Positions 1-9,715 of a stretch of DNA of 64,000 bases are shown piece after piece; position 1 is the stretch's first letter, and every line of letters starts with the position of its first letter. Below the pieces are notes generated by a model. That model searched no databases. It was given only the letters and a program-made list of their open reading frames with translations, and was not told the origin of the DNA. Both the position numbers and the translations under genes were made by a program. The stretch is from Austropuccinia psidii (taxonomy: Eukaryota; Basidiomycota; Pucciniomycetes; Pucciniales; Sphaerophragmiaceae), in the NCBI GenBank assembly GCA_023105745.1, contig JALGQZ010000009.1:17656564-17720563 (forward strand), in the 5' to 3' direction.

Positions 1-2
1 AC

Positions 3-2735
3 TCCATGAAGTTACTCAGGATAATATGCCATATGGGTATATATGAGTACACCAGGATGCCATTTGGCATCAAGAATGCACCAGCCCACTTCCAAAGGAT
101 GATGGACACCATATTTCAAGAAGAAATAATGGAAGGCTGGATGGTAGTATATATTGATGATATCATTATATACTCAGAGACATGGGAAGACCATGTACAA
201 TACATAGACAGAGTTCTAAGTAAACGTATACCCATTAATCTGAAAATTTCACTCAAAAAGTGTAATTTTGGCCAACAAGAGCTACTAGCTCTAGGACATA
301 AAGTCTCAGGTCTTAGTCTGGCAATTGACCAGAACAAAGTAGCAGCAGTACTGCAAAAACCAGTACCAAAGAACATCAAAGAGATGCAATCTTTCCTTGG
401 GTTTGCTAGCTACTATAGAAACCATATCAAAAGTTTTGCACACATAACTAGTAGTTTATACAAGTTATGTTCAAAAGATGTAGTTTTTGAAATAACCAAG
501 GAAAGGAGGGATGCATATGAGAGAATCAAATATGAACTCACCAATGCACCAGTACTCATTTTACCTGACTTTGAACTACCATTCAAGTTATATATAGATG
601 CAGCATGCAGCCAAGGCTTAGGAGCAGCCCTTCACCAAAGACAAATTGTGGATGGTGAACCAAGAGAGGGTGTAATATGTTACATCTCTAGGCAACTGAA
701 AGATTCAGAAGCCAGGTATGGGGCCACCCAGACTGAATGTCTATGTCTAGTCTGGGCTCTAGAAAAACTCCATTATTATTTGGAGGGTGCAGTCTTTGAA
801 GTCTACACAGACTGCACAGCCTTGAAGTCTTTACTAAACATGAAGACTACAAATAGACATATGCTGAGATGGCAAATAGCCATCCAGGAGTATAGAGGGA
901 ACATGACCATCATATACAAGGAAGGTAAAAGCCATACCAATGCAGATGGCCTCAGCAGATGGCCACTGGACAATGTCAAAAGCAATCCAGCTTATGACCC
1001 AGAAGTTGCAGCAAAAATCCCTATCCATTTCATGGAAATAGATAGGAGGAAGAACTTCAGACTTTCTGAATGGGCACCAGAAAGTGGTACCCTTGACAGT
1101 GGAAACACTGACTCAGAAGGGACAGAAACTCCCATACTGGGAATAAGTTCCTCAGAACTGCAAAATGAATTTTTTAGTGCAGTACAGAAGTCTTATTCCA
1201 AACACAAACAGTGTAGCATACTACTCCAACTCTTTCAACAAAAGTACAGGAGCCCAGAACTGGAAACCTAGCTGGAAGAACCCTGGTTGAGGGCCTATAA
1301 GGACAATAAGTTTTTTCTTATAGATGGCCTGCTCTACCACAGAGAAAAGCACACAAGTGCACTCACAGTGGTAGACAGAGACCACATCTCATTGATCCTA
1401 CAAGAATGCCATAACTGCCCCTATATGGGACACATGAGTAAGGACAGGACCAAAGAGAGGGTAGCAAGCACAGCTTGGTGGCCCAAGTGGGAACAAGAGT
1501 TGAGTGAATACATCAACACTTGTGAAAGATGCCAAAAGGCAAATAGGAAACATGGGAAGAAGTATGGGTTGCTTCAACACATAGAAGAACCCAAACACCC
1601 ATGGGAAACCATCAACATGGACTGGGTAACAGGACTTGTCCCAGGGGGCAAAGAAAACTATAATGCCTTTTTGATCATAGTTGATAGGTTTAGCAAGAGC
1701 ATGAGGTGTCTACCATGCCATAAGGAAGACACAGCCATGGATACTGCTCTGTTGTTTTTGAATAACATCATATCTACCTGTGGAGTCCCTAAGATCATCA
1801 TTAGTGATAGGGACCCAAAATTCACATCTGAATTTTGGACTAACTTATATGACATGCTTGGTACCAAACTTGCTTTTTCCACAGCCTACCATCCACAAAC
1901 AGATGGCCTAGCTGAGAGGATGATCTAAACAATGGAGGACATCCTCAGTAGATTCTGTGCCTATGGCATGGAATACAAGGACCATGAGGGATACACCCAT
2001 GATTGGGTTACCCTCTTACCAGCAGTCCAACTGGCTTATAATACAAGCCAGCACTCCACCACAGGTAAAACACCTGCACTGGTGGAGAAAGGGTGGAACC
2101 CCCTGTTGCCTGTGGATCACTTAAAGAAAAGTCTCCTGACTATCCACCCCACAGCCAAAGACTTCCATGATATGTGGAAGAGGGCCTGTGACACAGCTGC
2201 CAAATGCATAGCTGAATCAAAAGAATACAATAAGCAGAGGTGGGACAAATCACATATGGAACCTGATTTCAAGGAAGGGGACCAGGTGCTAGTGTCTACA
2301 CTGAACTTCAACAATCTCAAAGGACCTAAAAAGATGAGAGACTCATTTGTAGGACCTTTTACTATCATTAAGTTGATAGGAAGGAATGCAGTGGAAGTCA
2401 AACTTACTGAGGAGTTTTCAAGGAAACATCCAGTCTTTCCAGTGAGTTTGGTCAAACCATACTTCCAGATAGAGGAGGACAAATTCCCCTCAAGGAGAAA
2501 GAACCCCACACCACAAGAGATAGTGGAAGTGGAGGACTCCCCTGGACCTGTGAGTAAGATCATCAGGGCCAGGAAGATCAGACTGAATGGGAAGGATCAA
2601 AGACAATACCTAGTCAGATTCAAGAACCAGACAGCAGATAAAGACAAATGGTTGGCAGAGGATGCCATACCAGATGGGAACCTTCATCTAAGGAGATTCA
2701 GAGCCTCTAAGAGTACTGAGCAGTCTCATCAGTGA
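3..2735 (+). pseudogene. Gypsy pol polyprotein (RT, RNase H, integrase, chromodomain), two in-frame stops
   Basis: One continuous frame, open at the left edge and ending with TGA at 2733-2735, is broken only by TAG at 1269-1271 and TAA at 1926-1928. RT: the catalytic YIDD box is encoded near 150-161, with the upstream [13 protein letters not shown] motif. RNase H (about 570-960) keeps the acidic residues in LYIDA, TQTECL, VYTDC and NADGLSR. Integrase starts with an H/H-CERC zinc finger (about 1400-1545). Its DDE core follows with MDWVTG, SDRDPKF and DGLAERM. A GPY/F-like segment and a chromodomain close the protein (about 2270-2700). The TAA falls just after the integrase Glu motif, where the relic at 55.9 kb has CAA (Gln), so a C-to-T change is likely. 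The frame is otherwise intact, which suggests the copy died recently. The TAG is consistent with CAG-to-TAG, but nothing in the window confirms it. Confidence 0.92.
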
Positions 2736-2747
2736 TGAGCGTTTTTT

Positions 2748-2759
2748 AGAGGGAGGGTA
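2748..2759 (+). other. Polypurine tract next to 3' LTR
   Basis: The run AGAGGGAGGGTA lies directly before the LTR start (TGTCAG). In LTR retrotransposons this is where plus-strand DNA synthesis is primed. Its position, 12 bases after the pol stop, fits exactly. Confidence 0.75.
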
Positions 2760-4138
2760 TGTCAGCCTGTGACTCAAAACCAGAGCACAAACATGACAGC
2801 CAAAATACCATAAACCAATGGTATAGCCAAGATACCACCAAAACATGGAGCTGAGCCAAATAAGCTCAAAAGGTATCAAAAGAAAGAGGAAACTCACCTC
2901 TTTCTGAAAATATAAGTCCCATCACCATAGGACAAGAAATAACAAAGTTATTCCTGCTCAAAGTTATTGCTGAGCATAAACCTTAATTTTCACCTCTCAT
3001 CTAAAATCTAGAAGGAGAGGCTTAACCCCATCAAATGGGTATTCAAAATGAAGTTCTAAGCAAGGGCTATCCAATGGTACAAGCTAAACTGAGCTAGCAC
3101 CAATATTACTGGAGTTATGGTCAATTTCAGGCCAAATAAGGGTGAACAAAACATTCACCTCTCATCTAACTTCTACAGTTTTAGTGTGGGATACCTGAAG
3201 TGGGGTATTTTTGGAAAGGGAACAATCAGGGCTATCTGATGGTGCAAACCATTTCCCCATAGCTCAACTAGAACAAAAGTTATGGGGCAAACAAGCCCAA
3301 TACAGCTTTTTGCCCAAAACACGCAGATGTACAAAAGTCTTGTACATGGGATAACTTTGCCATATTTAATGATACCCATATCAAATGAGGTACCATTGTG
3401 TAGAGCACATACAGGGCTACACACTGAAACAATTTTGAGGTTGATATCTCAAGAATTGACAAAGTTATGGCTGTTTTAAGGTCAAAATCCCACCTGCTGT
3501 CATATACAGCCTTACCATGGGATAATATCCCATAACCATGAATATGAGGTGTCAAATAGACGAAGAAGCATGTTTTACTTCAATACCTCATATGTCAGTT
3601 AATACTAGGGTCCCATACAGTTTCTGTACAGCATTCTACGTGTCATACACGTCAGAATCAGGCTGTGAGGTCCCCAGATGAAAATTTTCACCCTGTATTG
3701 GTGAAAACCGCCCAGATGTGGTTTCAAAACCACATCTGAGCCCAATACAGGTTATACAGGCTGTTTTCAAGCCACAAGCCAGTACTAGAAAGTGAAAAAT
3801 CTTCACTTCCTCTACGTGGAAAGGTCTAGCACCCTTTCCACCCCATTTCAGGATAAAAAGGAGGCTTTTCACAGCCAGAATAGCTTTCCTCATCCTGCTC
3901 TTGAATAACCTACGTAGTAAACTGTCAAAAACAGTTTTACTCTTGGTTAATAATCAGGTATACTCTTAAATTAAAGTATTGTAGTCTTTATTATTGTAAC
4001 CCAACAGGTAAAGCTGCACCCAGGGCTTTCAACAGCACTCACCACCACTATATTCATTATAGTAAAGCCCTTTTATTTTAAGTTAAATCCATCTTAAACC
4101 TTTACAAATCATTTATAAACTATTTTCCACGTGTCACA
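2760..4138 (+). repeat. 3' LTR of Gypsy family 1 (1379 bp)
   Basis: The LTR starts with TGTCAGCCTGTGACTC just after the polypurine tract and ends with GTGTCACA. Both ends are confirmed by a second, inverted copy at 34721-36228, which runs from the same start to the same end. A third, truncated copy starts at 58722. A TATA-like GGATAAAAAG lies at about 3851-3860. A large palindrome is at 3692-3751. No target-site duplication can be checked because the 5' LTR is outside the window. Confidence 0.88.
3692..3751. repeat. Two-level palindrome inside LTR
   Basis: Inner arms of 12 bp (CAGATGTGGTTT at 3713-3724 and its exact complement at 3727-3738) flank a 2-base loop. Outer 9-bp arms CCTGTATTG and CAATACAGG sit at 3692-3700 and 3743-3751. 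It lies about 100 bp upstream of the TATA-like box of the LTR. It could be a cruciform or RNA hairpin, or a paired protein-binding site. The inverted LTR copy near 35.08 kb keeps one arm well and the other poorly. Confidence 0.7.
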
Positions 4139-4159
4139 GTCATAGTTTTAGTTGTAAAT

Positions 4160-5800
4160 AGCTTTATTACCACTTTATCATAGACTCATCCTGACAATCA
4201 AGAGATACTGCTTAACTATGCATCAAAAGGATAACTTCTGATACCCACTTGTATATGATTAGCTTAAATGGAGCTGATTCCATTATTGGGAATATTTATA
4301 TTAACTTGATGATTTAATAGAGTCATTCAATGTAATATTTTTATTGTATTAGCTTATCCTTTAAATTCACATTTTACAATAATTTTCAACTGTAATACAA
4401 GAAACTAAAGCTATCCACTAATTATTTTTTCTATAATTTCCTTCAGTATCTTATGAATTGGCTATTATTACTATCCAAAGATAATTTTTTTCATTCTTTA
4501 GAAATGAAGAAAATTATTATGATAGAGGCATTAATTTTATTTTTCAGGACATTCAAAGTACATTAGTCTTATCGGACTATGTTTTCCATGGAAGAACCTT
4601 AAAAATCTTGTTTCTTACCCAAATTTATAGTACTTCATTACTATTTTATCATAGAGCCATCCTTAAATCAAGGAAATATTGTGTTATTTCACATCAAAGG
4701 AATTTTTTTCTAGAATCAACTTTTATTTAATAGTATGTCTATCTAATGATATCAACAATATCCTTTTCTCAATTGAAAAAATAAGTTACCCAAGGTTTTA
4801 TCTTTAAACGAGAAAAGAAATATCTTACCAAAAGTATGAAAGACTTTGAGCTTCTATGTATCTTCTAGAATTGATCTAAGTTGGGTCATAATTAGTCCCA
4901 TATCCTAGAGAGAATTAAGGGCTACAATATGGCAGTATTTTGAGCTCTTTATTCTAAAACGTTACTAAGCTATCAATTATTAAAAGTTATGATCCCACAT
5001 AAAGCTGTATGAATATATTATTTCAGAGATTTGGGAATATAATTAAACTCTTAGGTTTGAAATATTCTTAAAGGCTTTTTATACTTACATTACCCATAGA
5101 TTAACTAATAAGAGCGCCAAGGCACATCAGAAGTACCAGAGAAATCCTGGATAGTATGTAAAAAAAATGTAACCTTGTATGGGGTATTTCTTAGTTATTT
5201 TTATTTCAGTCATTGAAACTGGTTTTTTCAGAAGATTCATCATTACTGATTTATTATAATAGAGTGTTTTTAGCCTTCTTGTAGCTACTAATCCTATTTC
5301 AAACTAATATTTATGGTTATTATCTTGACAATAAGGATATACTGTGTAATTCTAAATCAAAATAATATTATCTGATACCAAATTGTATGTTATTATTTTT
5401 AATGGAGTTACTTCCATTTTTTGTAATATTTATATTAATTTGATGATTTTATGTAGCAAATACTTTTTTAACAAGTTTTACACCTTAATATGAGAAACTA
5501 AAGCTATCAACCAATTATTTTTTCTATAATTTCCTTAAGTATCTTATAAATAGGTGAGTTTTAATATCCAAAGATACTTTTTTTATGATTAAGAAATGAA
5601 TAAAATAATTTTATGGTTGATTCATTAATCTGATCTTGTGATTCATTAGCACTAATTATTTGTATCTTTCCTAAAAAAACAGTCATTTTAACAATCACAT
5701 ATTGAATGTTGAATTGATTTTTTTGATTGGAATATATTTCCATATTATGACTTACTTAGATTTAAAACTTTATGGACCCTTATTAATGTATATTTATGGG
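4160..5800. repeat. Degenerate direct repeats, about three copies
   Basis: A block starting near 4165 (ACTTTATCATAGACTCATCC) reappears in part near 4640 (ATTTTATCATAGAGCCATCC). It reappears again, more fully, near 5310-5800. Shared words include GAAACTAAAGCTATC followed by AATTATTTTTTCTATAATTTCC (4404-4440 and 5494-5531). The copies differ at many sites and have no recognised coding content. They may be old solo LTR or tandem segments. Confidence 0.55.
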
Positions 5801-8399
5801 AAAAATCTTAAAAATCCTTCTTATCTTAACAAAAAAATAACAAATCAGATGAGTGTATCAATATTTTTACAATCTGAATTCCTTTGAATCAGTTGACCTT
5901 AGAAGATTTTGAGTGTAGAATATCATATCTTGGAAAAAGAAATTTATTTTGTTTTCTCTGATTGGATATTTTGATATATATAAAACTCTTATTGGAGTTA
6001 GTTTAACTAGTTTATTCATTAATAAATCGATTTTATTTTTCAATTCCTTCAATAAAACTTAATAATGAAGTTCAAATTTTGAAAATCATCACTCAATATT
6101 AAAAAAATCAATAAGAGATTCAATTCAAATTACAATTTTCCTTTCTTGAAAAAATTCATCTTTTTTAAACAATCTGATAAATTTTCCTTAATTTACAGGT
6201 TTTTTCAGATAGTGGATGATTCAATTATCAAATTTGAATCAAGGATTAAATTGTTTTCTTAAGAAATTCTTTTTCAAAACGATTATTTTTGAAGATGATA
6301 CCTTCAAATTCTAGTAATTAAAACCAGGAATTAATTCATTTTTTCTTCAATTAATCCATTCTCAAAACATTTTAATGATTCAAATGTTAAATTATCATTA
6401 ATCATATAATTTATTTTTGAATATCTCACTATTTTCCAAAAATTAATCTCTTATTGAAAGTCTTATTTCCTTCATTTTTTTGATTTAATCTTATTAAATA
6501 ATTAATATTTCATTATGAAACCAAAAACTTTATATTTAGTCTTATTATTAGGATCTATTTCCCTTATTTATAAGTAGTTTTTCTGAATTATATTTCTTTA
6601 TATATACACTATATATCAATCTACTCAATTCTTAATTAAAAAAATAGTAAATTTTTTCCAAAAGCTTATAGCTATCTTCCAAAGAAGAAATCAGGAGCAC
6701 ATAAATTATCTTTATTTTTCAAATTCAAATGAAATATTTCTATTCTTTTAGTGTATTCATCATTTTTATTTCTGTTAAAATTATTTTTTATTTTTATTTA
6801 TATTTCTTTTTGTTTCAAAAATGATGATTTTTTTTTGGATATGATTCATATTTATCTAGTTTTTTCTATCAAATATGACTTAAGGAATAAAATTTTATAT
6901 TATCAGAATACATTTTCAATAAAATTTATCACTTTTAGTTTTTTTTTTTTTAAAAAAAAAAACTTAATTGGATTTAATTTTTTTAAAATTTTAATTATTT
7001 TCAAAAATAAAATTAATATTTAAATTGTTTTTCTTTAAATTCAAGAGTTAAAGGTTTTCAAGGGGTATTAAATTTATTTTGAATAAATGAAGAGCCAATT
7101 AATTTTATTTTAAAAAACATTTAATATTCTATAAGGTTAAAATTAATCTCAAATAAATAATTTCTGAATTTATTTTAGAAATCTTTGTAAACCTTTTGCT
7201 AGATTTAAATTATAAATTATTTTCATTAAATAGACATTGGTTTTTTTTTTAAAAGAGTTAGATTTTTCTCGATCACTTTTTTTATTTACAGAATTACTTT
7301 TTGAATGAATTCCAAAAAAAAAAATTAAGAAAAAAAATCCCAAACTAGCCAAAATAATCTGATTGGGATATCTTTTTATGGAAAATAAATTCTGAGAAAA
7401 ACTCTTCCAAGACAAAATTCCAGAAATATTTTCAATTCTACAAAGGGCTATTCATAGATATTAACAGTATTTTTAATTAAGTTATTTAAGAACAAAAATG
7501 GAATTTTTTGCATTTACAACCCTCTCAATATCTCATTTCTCTTAAAATAGCCTATAAGCAAATACGAGTTATATAGATTTGTGAATAAAACAAAGAGATC
7601 TTCTCCTTTTCTATTTTTTCCATTCACTTTGGGACCAATAATACCACTTTAACTTACTAATTTACTTGATCCAAAAAAATCAATCAATCTATCAGATAAT
7701 TATCCTTAATAGCTTGAATAAAGATTTATGATAATATTATGAATAATTAAACTACCAGAAATTTTTTATTTCATTCAAAAATTGAAAATGTAGTCCAATT
7801 TCAGTATTGGTTAAAATTAAATATTGAAAGAATTATTAATAATCTTGTGCCTATTTTCTTTGATTCAATAAACTACCTTGGTAAGCAATATATAATTCTT
7901 TTAATAATTTTTAAGGACATTAAACTCTTATTAATTATGAATTGAAAGGGCGGTCACTTTTTTTTTGACCTAATAGAGAACCCATTTTTTTTTAAAAAAA
8001 AGACACATAATCTCTAGTTTTTCAGCAATTTTATGAGTTTCTTTTTTCTCACTCTCTTTTATAAACTTAGCCCAAGTTAGGTCTTTAAAATTTTTGAGAA
8101 ATTTTGAGACTTTTAATCCAATTTAGTGAGGAGTAGGTCAAAGCCATTTTATTTTGTTTTTGTTAGTCTATCCAACAAAGTCAAAACACTTATACTCAAA
8201 AAAATGTTTATGAAATCTTGATTTGATTTAAATCCATCTAATGACTTTTGAATGATTACAGAAGTTAAAATTTTCTCAAGTATCCGGAAAATCCACAATT
8301 TATTTGAGTCTTGAATTCACAAAAAGATTTCAGGGCTTTGAAAAAACTAATTCAAATTTTGAATCACATATTTATAAGCTTTAATTGGATTGAATTTTA

Positions 8400-8880
8400 T
8401 TTTAGGAAGGCCCCTTTGTGTTATGTTTGCAACTTATACATCTGGAAAGTTGGCATTACATGAACTGTCAGGCAACTCAGTTAAAAAACCATGGAATTTA
8501 TGAATGGGCAACTGTGGTACTTCATGTTAGATTTGGGGCTCAAATCTCACATGAGGGGGATGCACTCCTTGACGCAAATAAATTTTTGTAATCCTCAAAT
8601 CCGCCTGTCTGAAATTGCAAATCAGGCCTGCCGGATTTGCTGGTTTCTCATTTAAATACAGGGATTACTTGCCCCTGGGGTTGTCCGGGTGGTCAGTTTA
8701 TTCCTTTAGCCCTGCCCCCTTTGGGGTCTTGCCGGATAAGTCTAGAATTTTGCCCTAAATTGTGCTTTCTCACGGGGCTTTTGCTACCCAAAGAAAATTT
8801 CATTTCCGGAAAAAAAACACCCATTTCCGTCAAGGTGCGAATCCCTTGATTGTGTCAAGGTGGAATATGGTAACTTTGAC
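8400..8880. other. GC-richer, CpG-bearing island of unknown nature
   Basis: This stretch stands out from the AT-rich flanks through several CCGG and other CpG sites. It holds an imperfect palindrome (8597-8638, arms AAATCCG and CGGATTT) and two tRNA B-box-like words (GGGCTCAAATC near 8536 and GGTGCGAATCCC near 8836). No cloverleaf closes around either word. It could be a decayed SINE or a gene remnant; neither is proven. Confidence 0.3.
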
Positions 8881-9715
8881 AGTCCATATTATTATTATCA
8901 TGATTACGATTATTCCTTCAAAGAAAATTTTTAAAGAAAACCCAATAAATTTCTTTTGTATTTGAGGATTTGTTTTCTCAAAAAAACTTAAAAGGTGTTC
9001 AACTCAATAAAACTTCATTTTTGATCATAGGTTAATGTTTATGACGATAATCGAAAAGGGACTGTAATTAGAGGAAGGTAGTAAATTCATTTGGGAAGTC
9101 AAGAAATTTTGAGGTTAAGCTATGCTTTTGTTTTTACTTTTTTGCAGAAAAAAAAACTGTAATAAAAGTTCAAAATTGATCTAGAGGTTTGATTTGGCCC
9201 CATAAGTCATGTCATGAGCTTGTTACGGTTTTGATTTTTTCAAAGCTTCTGGAGTAACTCTCCTCTAGCTAGCTTTGAAAGGCAAGCCGTTTATGTAAAC
9301 TTCCTCTCAAACTTCTAGGATATCAGCTCCTCTAATAATTTGCGTGGAAAACGCTCAAACCCCTCTCAAAAAGTTTTTATTTCTAGTAAATCTATCTTTA
9401 TTAAAATCCTAAATCTTTATGCGTTGAAGGTTTGAATGACCATTTGTTAGCTTGATTTGCAAAAAAAAAACAAAAAACCAGCAAACCTCAATCCTACTTC
9501 AATAAACCTTTTAAAAAAGAATACTAACATAATTTTTCAAAACATTTTTGCTTCATTGAAATTGATGGCTAATCCTGCTGTTGGACTGTTAATACAATAC
9601 TTTGTTATGGCGATCTTACAAACACCATTATCTACACCACCCCACAGAATCCCCATTTGATTCTTCCGCCCAACGCTAAATAGGCTTGCTTTGAAAAAAA
9701 ACGAAAAAAAGTCCT

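Larger units (their letters stand above)
1..4138 (+). mobile_element. Ty3/Gypsy retrotransposon, family 1, 3' part (5' end outside window)
   Basis: Seen: a plus-strand pol reading frame runs in from the left edge inside the reverse transcriptase. It continues through RNase H, integrase and a chromodomain, then a purine-rich tract (2748-2759) and a complete 3' LTR (2760-4138). The domain order RT, RNase H, integrase is that of Ty3/Gypsy (Metaviridae). A C-terminal chromodomain places it among the chromoviruses, which tend to insert into heterochromatin. Gag, protease and the 5' LTR lie left of the window. Two in-frame stops make this copy non-autonomous. Confidence 0.93.
4139..9715. other. AT-rich gene desert
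   Basis: No supported gene. Reading frames here are short, low-complexity and rich in Phe, Ile, Lys and Asn, as expected from AT-rich DNA. Structure seen: degenerate direct repeats at about 4160-5800, homopolymer-rich sequence at 6480-7500, and a more GC- and CpG-containing stretch at about 8400-8880 described separately. The DNA from about 9000 to 9715 is the 3' flank of the acyl-CoA oxidase gene, and no clear polyadenylation signal was recognised in it. Confidence 0.6.

Noticed and set aside
6751..7023. 90-codon Phe/Ile/Lys frame
   Set aside because: Low-complexity poly-T and poly-A translation with no domain signature.
8830..8860. Possible tRNA gene around GGTGCGAATCCC
   Set aside because: A T-arm-like stem can be drawn, but there is no matching acceptor stem, D-arm or anticodon arm at the right spacing.
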